Source: Psoroptes ovis (taxonomy: Eukaryota > Arthropoda > Arachnida > Sarcoptiformes > Psoroptidae). From it: DNA of 64,000 bases. Below the pieces are notes generated by a model. That model saw only the letters and a list, made by a program, of their open reading frames with translations, was not told the origin of the DNA and made no database searches. This document shows positions 24,998 to 36,261 of this stretch, piece by piece (within the stretch, counting starts at the first letter, position 1; every line of letters starts with the position of its first letter). The stretch is from NCBI GenBank assembly GCA_002943765.1, contig PQWQ01000026.1, forward strand, positions 620,001-684,000. The letters run 5' to 3'. A program made the translations under genes and the position numbers.

Positions 24998-26354
24998 GAG
25001 AAATGATCGTTTGAAGAAATTATTGGAAATAGAAAAGTGTGATCATCAGCAAAAAAAAATTGAATATTTTCTGTCAACAAGAATTCAAGAATAAATGAAA
25101 AATAAACAAAGACTATACTTATGAATATCAGGGGTTAAACGATTAAAAAAAAAAAAAAAGAAAAAATTAGCCAAGTTTCAAAAGTGTTGAATTCGGCATC
25201 ACAATTCGTTTCAATGTTTTCAAAGATTTCGAAAGCAAATTGAATTTTAAATTTATGAAAATAAATAAATATTAAAAGAAAAAAAAACATTTAAATTTTT
25301 TGAAATTTGATAAAATAAAAACGAAATCAAATTCGTATCGAATTTGATTACCGTTATTTTATCGTTATTTCATTTTTTCGTGAATATAAATAAAATTTAT
25401 TCATAATATTTGAATAATATCGATCAATGAATCCCATTTACGATGAATTGGATTGATTTTGGTTGGGTGCAAAAAAAAAAAAAAAAAAAACAATAGCAAA
25501 CAATCAATCGATCGTTGGATCGATTGATCAATATTTTTGAAAATCAAAAAATTTGGAAATATTTATTCAACATTCATAACACTTTGATTTCAAAAGGGTG
25601 TTGTGCGTAAATGTTTAAACCTGAAAAATAAAAGTATTTTGTGGAAAATTGAATATCGATTTGTTGAAAAAACAAAGAGCTTGAAACCTTGACAAAAATG
25701 ATAAATACCTAAAGCATTCAATTAGAAATTACTTAGAAAATTAAAGGTTTTTTTTTCAATATCTAAAGGGTTTAACCCTTTTGATATGTTATTGTGTGAT
25801 GCGAGTGGGTGTGTGCGTATTTGAATTTGTCTGTGTGAGCACATGTTGGTAGATAATATAATTACTGAAACCAATTATTGTCAAATATAATTACCATTTT
25901 TAATTTCCGATTAATTCTTAATAATTTTGTTTTCAAATATTTTGCCAGATACAAATTTCGAAGATAATGAAATGATTATCATTTTTTTTCATATTTGGTT
26001 CATCATCATTATTTATTCGAAAATAATTCATAGCAATTATCAATAATTATCATTAATTATTATAATTATTAATCATAAATGGAAAATTTTGACATTATTG
26101 AACAAAGAAAATTCAATGATCAATCAATGGTTGTTGATGGTTATCGTTTGAAAAAGGATAATGTGAATAGTGATGAAATTAGTGATAAAATCATTGAAAT
26201 CATATTATTAAGATGGAAATATTTGAATAATAATAATATTGTTTTAAATGAAATGAAAATTTACATATTTTGCATACTAATAAAATAATGTAAATTATTA
26301 TTTAAAAAAAATAATAAATTTTTATAATATTCATATAAGATTTTGAAATTATCA
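23839..26354. other. Upstream region of channel copy 2
   Basis: No gene is clearly supported. A run of 43 T occupies 24954-24996, with other A/T homopolymers near 24270, 24510 and 25470. A 69-codon frame with ATG at 26079 (stop at 26288), in the same phase as the channel start but separated from it by a stop, may be an upstream open reading frame in the leader. Confidence 0.45.
24954..24996. repeat. Poly-T homopolymer of 43 bases
   Basis: An uninterrupted T run directly visible in the sequence. It is the longest homopolymer in the window and its length may be affected by sequencing error. Confidence 0.9.
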
Positions 26355-29300
26355 ATGTTTTCGTTAAATATTTTGTTGATTCATTATTCAATTATTATAA
26401 TTATCTCCGAATTATTATTAATTAATGCAAATTTTTTCGATGAAAATAATAATGATAATGATTTAAATATTAAATCTCATCAAATGACAATTATGAATAA
26501 AAATGTGATTCAAGATCATCATTATCAACAACAACAACATCTTCAACAACAACAGCAACAGCAACAACAAACATCTCAAGTATTTCAACAACAAAAAATT
26601 CAACCTCATCATATTCGTCATCAAATGCTGCATATGAATCTACAAGAATCATTCAATCATAATAATAAAAATAATAATAATAATGATGATGAATTTTCAA
26701 TGCCTGAAGCATTTAAAATTGATTCATCAAATTTAAATTCGATGAATAATGATAATAATGCTGCTGCTGCTACTGCTACTGCTAAACAACAACAAAAACA
26801 ATTGATTTCTACCAACAACAATAATAATTCAACTATTGCTAATAATTTCAATGTTGATTCATTTGTACCTTTAGGTTATGATAAATTGATGCCACCAAAA
26901 CAAAATGGTAAGTCATAAAGATATCAATGTAATAAGAAAAATTCCAAGAAAATGAAAAATTTTTAATGATTCAATTAATCATTTCGGTACATTCATTCAT
27001 TTATTGATTATAATAAACGTGTTAATCAAATACTTTCAAACAAAATGAAAAAAAAAAGGTTTTCGCTAGAATTTGCACTTTTTTTCTCCATTATTATTAG
27101 TACATACGATGAGAATCAGAATGAGAGTTTCATCAAAGAAGTGAAAAAAATAAATAAACAAACACATGGATACAAACAGTGACTTGATAAAGTAAAAAAA
27201 AAGTGAACAAATATCTATCAATATTACTGAAATCCAATTGGGAAAACATTTACAAAATTACAAAATTAGAAACAAACAAACAAAATCATCTACAAATGCA
27301 ACAACACAAATACATATTGAACATTGTAACATCGTAATTCAATATTTTTTATTCACAATATGTTTTCAATGTTTTTTTTTCATTCATTCATTCATTTATT
27401 CGTATATTTATTTATTTATTAGTTTATTAATTTTTACAAATAATTTTTTACAACATTGAAAAACAAACATTTATATTTTGAATTTAACATTTTTTCTCCC
27501 GTTATTTTACATTACAATCTCTATTCATTCATTGTTATTATTCATTTATCAAAGATTTATGTAAAATTTCTATATATCATTTATGTGCATAATAAGACAC
27601 AATAATACATTTGATCACAAATAATATTTGGCAAATGATAAACAATAATGGAAATAATATATCAATACTATCAATAGTAATTTTGCCTTTTAGTAATATT
27701 TTTATTATTTATAATATGAAAATGTAAAAATCATATTATTATATTCGATGCTTGTGCACAAGTGACTGACTACATTAATTACATTCAAAAACCAAAAAAT
27801 ATAAAAAATAAAAGATAAGATATGAATGGAAAATGAAAAATTTGATATTTTTATTTAAAAAAAAAGTGAATAATAGGAAAATACATTTTCCTTCTTCACA
27901 TACACATTTCACTTCAATTCACATGAATTCAATTCAATTCAACAATCGAATTCAATTCAATTTCAAACATTCATACATTCATCAATCGAATCAATGTTGG
28001 AATATTTTCGTTTTCGAAAAACGAACAAAAAGGGGTACCGAAAGGGTTTGTTCTTATTATAAAATGAAAATGGAAAGGTAGAGAAAAACCCTTTCTTTCT
28101 CTTCTCTTCTTTTCTTTGTAATGAATTTTAAATTGAAAAACCATTTTTAAAATTGTCATTGGAATTTCAATTTTTCTTTCTCTCATTTTTATTTTAATTA
28201 ATTCGAATAAGGAAAAGAAATTCATTTCAATTTTCGGATTTCTCGTGAATTTTATTTTCATTTTTGCTCGAGTTGCTGAAAATTCTTGGATTTTTATTAT
28301 TTTTTTTTCTTCAATATTCTCATACTCTCATAGCCATAGGAATCTTATGGAATTTTTTTTTTTTTTTTTTTTGAGGGGAGAAAAAAAATTTAAACTTTTT
28401 TTTTCTGATTCAGTCATTTTCCAAAATAATTCAAAACATATCAAACATGCCATAGACACATTGAACACATTGAATATGTGTGTGATGTGTGTAGTATGGC
28501 GGGTTATGAAAATTGTTAAAACCCAATCTTATATAACCAAAATATATTAAATCTTTTTTTTCAAGAAAAAAAAACATTCACTTATATTTGTTCAATGTCA
28601 AATATAATATTAGGTTGTCCGGAAAGTTTTTGCTGGTTATATTGTAGAAAATAATTAGGAAATCGGCCAGAACTTTTCGGACAATTTAATATTTTTAAAT
28701 ATTTTCATAAGCAAAAGAAGCTATTCAAGAAATCAAATTGAATTTTATTTTATTTTATTTTTTTTGCAAATATTTATTCATTTATTTATGTTTATTTATT
28801 TATATTTGAATTGTTTGATATTTATATCAATAATAATAATAATAATAATAATTCGAGAATGAATTCTTAATGTTTCTCACATGTTCAAATATAAGATTAT
28901 GAAAATTTTTAAAAATTTATTCAATTTTTTATAAATCTTGGATAAAATATTGTCTGAAATCGCTGTTATTTCAGAATTGATTCGATTAATGTTTTTTTTT
29001 GAAAAGAAGATAATATTTACAATAATAATGAAATATTGAATCAGATTTATTCAATATTTTGATTATCATGTGAGCGTTTGAATTGAATTAATTTTCATTT
29101 TCATTGAAAATCAATGCAAAAATAAATGATATTGAAATCAATCTTGTTTTTTTTTTTCACTTGGAATTTTGATTTAATTTTCAAACTCAAAATAATTGTA
29201 TAATTTTCAAAAATATTGAATAGGCGAGCCAACTAAAGTACGTTTTCATGTATGGGTACTTGGTCTTGATTCGATCGATGAAGGTTCAATGGTAATCTAA

Positions 29301-32300
29301 GATTTATTTCTTTGAGTAATTCTTGAATAATCTAACGAATTTTTAATTGAATTTTTCACTTTAATTTTGTCGTAAAAATGATTTTTTGCCAGACATATGT
29401 AGCCGATGTATTCATGTCACAATCATGGAAAGATAATCGGCTAATCATTCCGAAAGATATTGTATTCAATGTGAATACAAGTAATGATCCACGTGGACCA
29501 TATCGACTATTGCCATTAACATTTATTGATAAAATATGGCGTCCAGATTCATTTTTTAAGGTACTTTCGTTTCTACAATTATTCATCTATTTATTTAATG
29601 GGATTTTTTTTTCAATCAATTTTCCAAATTTTCACTGTCAGAATGCCAAAGAAGTGACCTTTCAAGAAATGACTATTCCAAATCATTATATATGGTCAGT
29701 ATTTTGATTTAAACAAATTTAAAAGTACACTGTCACAGCATTGTCACTCTCTATCATTAATTCCATAGGCTTTATTCAGACAATACAATACTTTATATGG
29801 TAAAGTGAGTAACAAAAGAGTTACAAACAAACAAATAAAAAAAACGAATAAAATAATTTAATTGATTTTTTATGTTTTTTTCCCGTCATCATTTCATTTC
29901 ATTTCATCCTTCCATTAAATAGATTAACATTACTGTTATCATGTGCAATGAAATTTCAAACATATCCACATGATACACAAAATTGTACAATGAAAATTGA
30001 ATCTTGTATGTATTATTGTGAGCTGCAGTATTGGTCTTGTTTTTCAAAAAACAAAATTATCATATGATTTCATTATTTTAAAAAAATTAAATAATTTCCA
30101 TATTTCATTACAGTATCATATACAACAAAAGATTTGATATTTGATTGGGAAGAATCAGATCCATTAGTTGTTGAAGAACATATCGAACTGCCACAACATG
30201 ATTTGATCAATAAAAATATCGATTATTGTACTAAAGATTATTCATCCGGTAAATGGAAATTTTCAGATTTTCATCAGAAAAAAATGCTATTTTTGATCTT
30301 TTGAATCATTTGAATTCAAAAATTATATATTTTAGGTTGTCCGGAAAGTTCTGGCCAATTTTCACGAGCAACTCTATCAATAAAGCAAGATGAACTTTTC
30401 GGACAACCTAATATTTTCGAGACAACCTTTTTTCAAATGCACTAAAAAAAATACTAATTTTTTCCTCAAAATTTTCTCTTTTTTGCTTGTTTGTTTGTCT
30501 GTTTGTTTATTTGCACATTCATCGAATGAAAATGAAAAAAAAAATCCAACTAAAAAAATCTCGAAAACAAAAATTGGAAAACTGCAAAAATAAAAAATGA
30601 ATCGAAAAAATGAAAATTCCAAGGAACTTTTGCCTGTGTTGAAGTTGTATTCACTATTAAACGACGAATTGGTAAGACAAGCCAACATTTCTCATTCAGT
30701 ATATACATATTTTTTCTTATTTATTTGAATATCAAAGCAAAGTTTGTTTATTTTCTTAGAAAAAAATATCATTTCATTATTTTTGTATAATAAACATGAA
30801 ATTTCACGAGAAAAAATGAATGTTTTTTTTTTTCGATGAGATCAAACTTTATCATAAACCATAAGATACATAGAGGAATTGCTTTTGATATTTTATTTTT
30901 TCCCAAATTTTTCTAGGCACCCCAAAAAAAACCAGTATAAGATCTTGAAAATTTAATGGTAATAATGATTGCTAAATGATGATAATGTTTAGCTTTTAAT
31001 TATGGCAATTTTCATTTTTTTCTATGACGATGATGATAATATAAGAGAAAAATATTCAAAAACACATTAATTTATTTTTTACCTGTGGGGCAAAAACATA
31101 ATTATAATTTTTTTTTCTTTTGGGAAAAAAATTAATGAAAAAATTCATGTAGTAGAATATAGATTCAAATAATTTTTTCTTATTTTTAATCATCAATTAA
31201 TAGGTTATTATATATTTCATACATATATACCGACATGTTTAATTGTTATAATGTCATGGATATCGTTTTGGATCAAACCCGAAGCAGTACCAGCACGTGT
31301 AACGCTATGTGTAACATCATTACTAACCTTATCAACACAACATGCACAATCACAAAAATCATTACCACCAGTTTCATATATCAAAGCAATCGACATATTC
31401 ATGTCATCATGTACTGTGTTCGTTTTTGCATCATTAATGGAATATGCATTAGTAAACATTCTTATGGCTGATGAATTATTGAATGGTTGGATTGGCATTG
31501 CTCCGACAGCTTATCAACAACAAAATCATGCCGCAACATCACCAGCTGCCACAGTTCCGCCGCTTCAAGCATCATCAACATCGCTTCAACAAAATGATAC
31601 GAATAATCAAATTACGAATTCAACAAAACAAATAAGGAAAAATATACCGAATCATATAGATACAACTGGAAATACTGCTACAATCAATCGTTGTCATAGT
31701 TTAACAAGATTAGATAATTTACACTTGGATCAACCGGCAGATGTAAGTCGATTTCGTAAAAAAAAATATTCAAAGTTTTTGAAAATCTTTTATTCTCAAA
31801 CATTTAATAATTGAATCCATTAGAAATTGATTTTCAACCACAAAACAACGAATATTGATGATAAAACGAATAACCAAGATTCAAAACTTTTATCACCATC
31901 AACATCGATGAAACATCGATGTTGTTCAATATTTAATGCCGATGATAATAATAATAATAATAATAATATGATTAATGATTCAAAAACAACAAAAATTGTT
32001 ACAAAGGATTTGTGCAATGATAATACGATAAATGATGCGGCTAATGATCAAAATTCAGCGCGAATCAACAACAATAAACAGCGTAAACAATCAAAAGATC
32101 GTAAACAATCATTCGTATATGCATTTCCAACGCCTACAACTATTTATAATGATCAAAATTTTACTTATAATTTCGATACATCAATGATGAATTATGCAAA
32201 TTTTAATAAATCAAATGAATCATCATATGCAAATATGAATTATAATCAAAATAATCAAAATTTTAATCTACAAACGAAACATAAACGTGCATATACTGTT

Positions 32301-32393
32301 GATTATATATCACGTTGGATATTTCCAATATCATTCATATTATTGAATATTATTTATTGGACATATTATTTAGAAGTATGGCAAAGTATTTAA
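26355..32393 (+). CDS. Cys-loop ligand-gated chloride channel, pHCl type, copy 2
   Basis: Coding exons: 26355-26907, 29224-29291, 29393-29560, 29642-29694, 29769-29804, 29923-30005, 30114-30248, 30624-30671, 31204-31742 and 31824-32393, 750 residues. The start is the ATG at 26355, which begins a signal peptide (MFSLNILLIHYSIIIIISEL). The six short exons spanning 29224-30248, and the 48-bp exon, have exactly the lengths of their counterparts in copy 1 (68, 168, 53, 36, 83, 135 and 48 bp), proving tandem duplication. The Cys-loop is CAMKFQTYPHDTQNC, M2 again carries PAR, and M4 is SRWIFPISFILLNIIYW. Differences from copy 1: a Gln/Asn-rich N-terminus fused to the signal exon, an extra 81-bp intron (31743-31823) inside the M3-M4 loop, an Ala/Pro/Thr-containing loop, and two palindromic MITEs in introns. 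It could co-assemble with copy 1, but this is inferred. Confidence 0.88.
28610..28689. mobile_element. Palindromic mariner-end MITE, copy 9 (group A), in an intron of channel copy 2
   Basis: 80 bp, TTAGGTTGTCCGGAAAGTTT to AACTTTTCGGACAATTTAA, with TA on both sides. It lies in the 2.3-kb first intron of channel copy 2. Confidence 0.87.
30332..30411. mobile_element. Palindromic mariner-end MITE, copy 10 (group B, reversed), in an intron of channel copy 2
   Basis: 80 bp, TTAGGTTGTCCGGAAAGTTC to AACTTTTCGGACAACCTAA. Its reverse complement matches copies 3 and 5 across the whole interior. TA flanks the right side. The matching intron of channel copy 1 (15941-16094) is much shorter and has no such element. 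Confidence 0.88.
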
Positions 32394-32996
32394 TTCAAAC
32401 GAATAATGAAAAGCAAAAAGAATAATCAAACCATAATCCTTGCAGGTGGTTATTTATCATGAAATATTTTATATTCATCATCATCATCATTTGGATAATT
32501 ATCTTTGAATTATATTTTTCTTATGATTTTTTTTTTGATAAATAATGGATGTAAATAATATAAATATTGAAAATTAATCAAAGTAAATATCAATGGATTT
32601 TTCTCCTATTGGATTCAGACAAACGAACCGAAAAAAAAAAATAAAATAAAATATTCAAAATTAATTATATTGAAACGCAACACAACAAAACGAATACTGA
32701 TAAATAATGATCACGATGATGAATATAATGTAAAGTAAATATGGATAAACACATGTAGAAAGATATAAACAGTGAACACACACATACAAGTTACAAGTGA
32801 ATAATAATCTTTCAAACAAAAAAAAATATAAAAAAAACAGTTAAAACTTTTAAAAATGAAACAAACGGAAAAAAAATGATGAATGATGTATATAATAATC
32901 ATACAAGAAAATCTATCAAAAAAGATAATATGGCCAATTGAAATCTATGTATATTCAACATATTTTATCATTGAATGTATTCGTTTTTTTTTGTAT
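32394..32996. other. 3' flank of channel copy 2
   Basis: Likely 3' untranslated sequence. AATAAA-like hexamers occur in the A-rich block near 32635-32655. No other feature seen. Confidence 0.4.
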
Positions 32997-33208
32997 TGTG
33001 GTGGCAGATCAACAATGATTTGAAAGATTTAGAAAAATTTATTTTTATTTTTTGTTATTGAAAAAATTTTAAACAAATCAATTTTTGAAAATTCAAATCA
33101 TATTTTTTTTTTTTTTTTTGAAAAGCATTTTTTTCATGCTTTATATACCCGTGCTTGATCAATTGAATTTCATAGTTCAAAACTTTAAACGCGGCAGACG
33201 GCGCCACA
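32997..33208 (-). repeat. 3' LTR of the retrotransposon
   Basis: 212 bp, in plus orientation starting TGTGGTGGCAG and ending GGCGCCACA. It is a near-identical copy of 37274-37486, one A shorter in the run before TTTTAAAC. Confidence 0.95.
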
Positions 33209-33220
33209 TCTTCCCCTTTT
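33209..33220 (-). other. Polypurine tract
   Basis: Minus-strand AAAAGGGGAAGA sits directly against the 3' LTR, as expected for the plus-strand DNA primer. It overlaps the pol stop codon (33220-33222) by one base. Confidence 0.85.
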
Positions 33221-36200
33221 TAATAAAGACGTGGTCGTCCGCGTCTTTTCGGTAGTAGATGATCGAACCTAACGGATTTTTCTACAGTTGCCGGTTTGAC
33301 TCGTTGTATATTCACAGAATCTTCACCGTTATTTGTTTCAATAATGATCGTGTCGCCATGTTTTGATTTAACTTTAAATGGACCGCGATAAGGTGGATGT
33401 AAGGATGTAGGATTTTCATTGATTACCCAAACATGAGTACATTTTTCCAGATTTGGCAATTCATATCTTTGATCAGTGGTTTTTACACGGGTTGGCGTCG
33501 GTTTTAAGTTTTGCATAATGATTTTAATACGACGCATCATATCATCGACAGTGATTTCGTCTTTCGTTGTACGAGTGATGAGGTGATGTGGTGCGGTCAA
33601 TGGTTGTCCATACACCAGATCTGCTGGAGAATAACCAAGATCTTCTTTAATGATCGTTCTTAATGAAAACAAAATCATCGGTAGCACTTCAGACCAAGTC
33701 GTTTTTCGGTGGCACATTATAGCTGATTTTAATGTGCGGTGAAAACGTTCAACCAGGCCATTGGCCCTAGGGTTGTAAGCCGATGTTTGTATACGATTCG
33801 TGCCTAGAAGTTCGCACAATTCGTTGAACAATTGAGATTGAAATTGCCTACCTCTGTCCGTGGTAATTACATCTGGGGAACCATATCGGGAAAACCAAGT
33901 TTCGACAAAAGTTCTTGCAATTGTTTTTGCATCAATATTTTTAATTGGAATTGCTTCCGGCCACCTAGTAAATCTATCAATAATCGTTAAAATATATCGA
34001 TAGCCATCTGATGGTGGTAGTGGCCCTACGATGTCAATGTGCACATGTTGAAAACGCTGTTTAGGCATTTCAATTTGACTAGTCGGCACAATGTTGTAAC
34101 GATGAATTTTACATTGTTGACATTCCAAACAAGCTTTACACCATTCGATAATATCTTTTTTCAGATTTGGCCAATAATATGCTTGTTGGACCAAATTTCT
34201 TGTTCGTTTGCATGATGGATGTGCCGGATTGTGGATCAAATTAAAAATTTCGCGTCGCAGTGATGATGGAATGATTGGTTTTTTCGATGAATCAGATGCG
34301 ACACAATAGATGTTCAGATTATCGATATTGACGATTTCAATTCTATTTTCATTATTGTTGTTATCGATAATTTCTTGTATTTCATGAAAAAACTGTCGCT
34401 GATGTTGATGAATCTTTTCGATGGATATGATTGATTCTTTTGAAATGGATGCAAGATCATTGCGAGAAAGCGTGTCAGCAACGATATTTTTAATTCCACT
34501 AATATGTTCGATGTTGTTCGTGAATTCGGCGATGTACGACAATTGTCGTTTTTGGCGAGGCGATTGCCCAGATAGCTTCTTAAATGCGGTTATAATTGGT
34601 TTATGGTCGGTTACGATTGTAAAATTGCGACCCTCTAATAAATACTCGAAATGTCGGACAGCTTTGTAGATTGCAGTCAGTTCTTTGTCAAAAGGTGCAT
34701 AATGCATTTCATTTTCTTTGAATTTCGCTGAGAAAAAACCTAATGGCTGACGCTGGTTATTGACTATTTGTTCCAATACGGCAGCCGCGGACACATCTGA
34801 TGCGTCCGTTTGTAATATTAATTTCGCATCTGGTTTTGGATAAACCAAAAGCGTGGTATTCGCTAATAATTCTTTGATTTTCTTGAAATCTTCAATACGG
34901 CGATTGGTCCAGATCATATCAGTTGCTTCCATTTCATGCAATGATGATAAATAATTACTTGCTTTTGGAATAAATCTTCGATAAAAATTAATCATACCTA
35001 AGAATCGTTTAAGAGATTTTTTGGATGTTGGTTGTGGAAATTCAATAATTGATTTTACTTTGTCCTTATTTGGGCTTAGTCCGTGCACGCTTACTGTATG
35101 ACCCAGGAAATTCAATTCATTTTTGAAAAATTCACTTTTATCGACATTAATAGTTAGACCATTTTCACTTAATCGTTGGAACACATGTTCGAGATGCTTC
35201 TCATGTTGTAATTCATTTTCACTAAATATAAGAATGTCGTCTAGATAAACGAAGACGAAATTCAAATCACGGAATAACGTGTCTACAAATCGCTGAAAGG
35301 TTTGAGCAGCGTTGCGCAACCCAAAAGGCATTCTAAGATATTCAAATAAGCCAAATGGAGTAGTAATGGCGGTCTTTTCAATAGATTTTTCATCCATAGG
35401 GATTTGCCAATAAGCAGAGACCAAATCAATTTTTGAAAACCAACTGCAGCCGTATAAATCATTAGTAAAATCGTGGATGTGCTTGATAGGATAACTATCA
35501 GGCTTCGTAATCAGATTCAGAGCGCGGTAATCGCCGCAAGGACGCCACGTGTTGTTACTTTTCGGCACCATGTGCAACGGACTAGCCCAAGGACTTTTGG
35601 ATGGACGGATGATTCCTTGTTGGAGCATCTGATTAAAGATGTCCTTGGCAAATTTCAATTTTTCTGGTGCCAATCTTCTGGGTCTTACAGCAATTGGTGG
35701 CGAATTTCCAGTGTCAATATGATGGACAATATTGTGATTTATTTTGATTGGCTGCTGAGATGGTCTAACTATCGATTTGAATTTTGATAACAATGCTGAA
35801 ATTCGTTTATCTTTTTTGTTTATCATCGATATACTGATATCTTGTGAAATAACTGCTGCTCGTGTACTAACGGCACAGGTTGTTGTTAAATCGATCAATC
35901 TTTTGTTTCTGATATCTGGCGCTAGATTAAAATGAGCAAGGAAATCTGCGCCAATGATGTTTGATGTTGTGTCTGCTACCACAAAGTTGAAAGAAAATTC
36001 TCGTCGTAGGCCTAAATCGAGCTTCAAGGTTGTTTCACCATACGTTGATATTTTTGAATCATTAGCTGCAAACAGTTTGATTTTTGTTTGTCTGTTGTAT
36101 TTGGAATGCACAGGACGGATAGCTGATACGTCAGAACCACTGTCTATGAGAAATTGAAGACATGTTCTTCTGCACGTGATGAACAATCGATAACGTTTGG

Positions 36201-36255
36201 CTGCTACACGGTCGACAGCGCTAGCTATTGGCTCCGCGTGTCGACCGGCACGTAG
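33220..36255 (-). CDS. pol: Pol polyprotein (protease, RT, RNase H, integrase), expressed by -1 frameshift
   Basis: The frame is open from inside the end of gag to 33220, about 1011 residues after the slip site, without stops. It is entered by frameshifting at 36255-36261; the first ATG-like position inside it is not a credible start. Aspartic protease: DSGSD about 40 residues in. Reverse transcriptase: catalytic YLDD box about 320 residues further along, with WRPCGDYRALN upstream. RNase H: QTDASD, then the DHKP motif. Integrase: a His-His-Cys-Cys zinc region (HPSCKRTRN, then CKACLECQQC) followed by the DDE core (HIDIVGP, TTDRGRQFQS, GLVERFHRTLK). This order defines Ty3/gypsy. All catalytic residues I checked are present, so the protein may be functional. 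Confidence 0.95.
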   Translation of the reverse strand, partial: LRAGRHAEPIASAVDRVAAKRYRLFITCRRTCLQFLIDSGSDVSAIRPVHSKYNRQTKIKLFAANDSKISTYGETTLKLDLGLRREFSFNFVVADTTSNIIGADFLAHFNLAPDIRNKRLIDLTTTCAVSTRAAVISQDISISMINKKDKRISALLSKFKSIVRPSQQPIKINHNIVHHIDTGNSPPIAVRPRRLAPEKLKFAKDIFNQMLQQGIIRPSKSPWASPLHMVPKSNNTWRPCGDYRALNLITKPDSYPIKHIHDFTNDLYGCSWFSKIDLVSAYWQIPMDEKSIEKTAITTPFGLFEYLRMPFGLRNAAQTFQRFVDTLFRDLNFVFVYLDDILIFSENELQHEKHLEHVFQRLSENGLTINVDKSEFFKNELNFLGHTVSVHGLSPNKDKVKSIIEFPQPTSKKSLKRFLGMINFYRRFIPKASNYLSSLHEMEATDMIWTNRRIEDFKKIKELLANTTLLVYPKPDAKLILQTDASDVSAAAVLEQIVNNQRQPLGFFSAKFKENEMHYAPFDKELTAIYKAVRHFEYLLEGRNFTIVTDHKPIITAFKKLSGQSPRQKRQLSYIAEFTNNIEHISGIKNIVADTLSRNDLASISKESIISIEKIHQHQRQFFHEIQEIIDNNNNENRIEIVNIDNLNIYCVASDSSKKPIIPSSLRREIFNLIHNPAHPSCKRTRNLVQQAYYWPNLKKDIIEWCKACLECQQCKIHRYNIVPTSQIEMPKQRFQHVHIDIVGPLPPSDGYRYILTIIDRFTRWPEAIPIKNIDAKTIARTFVETWFSRYGSPDVITTDRGRQFQSQLFNELCELLGTNRIQTSAYNPRANGLVERFHRTLKSAIMCHRKTTWSEVLPMILFSLRTIIKEDLGYSPADLVYGQPLTAPHHLITRTTKDEITVDDMMRRIKIIMQNLKPTPTRVKTTDQRYELPNLEKCTHVWVINENPTSLHPPYRGPFKVKSKHGDTIIIETNNGEDSVNIQRVKPATVEKSVRFDHLLPKRRGRPRLY

Positions 36256-36261
36256 TTTTTT
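36209..36261 (-). promoter_or_regulatory. -1 programmed ribosomal frameshift signal (gag-pol)
   Basis: Minus-strand heptamer AAAAAAC (36261-36255) lies in gag phase as A AAA AAC, the classic X XXY YYZ slippery form. Seven bases downstream a perfect 9-bp stem begins: CGGTCGACA (36247-36239) pairs with TGTCGACCG (36217-36209). The 21-base loop can form two further short stems (GCG/CGC and AGC/GCT). The gag stop (36225-36227) falls inside this structure, and pol is in the -1 frame relative to gag. Confidence 0.9.

Noticed and set aside
26079..26288. A 69-codon frame just upstream of channel copy 2
   Set aside because: No recognisable motif; it is in phase with the channel but closed by a stop. 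At best an upstream open reading frame, so it is noted only in the interval entry.
30377..30688. Open frames on both strands near 30.4-30.7 kb
   Set aside because: They overlap a MITE and an intron of channel copy 2; the real coding part here is the 48-bp exon at 30624-30671.
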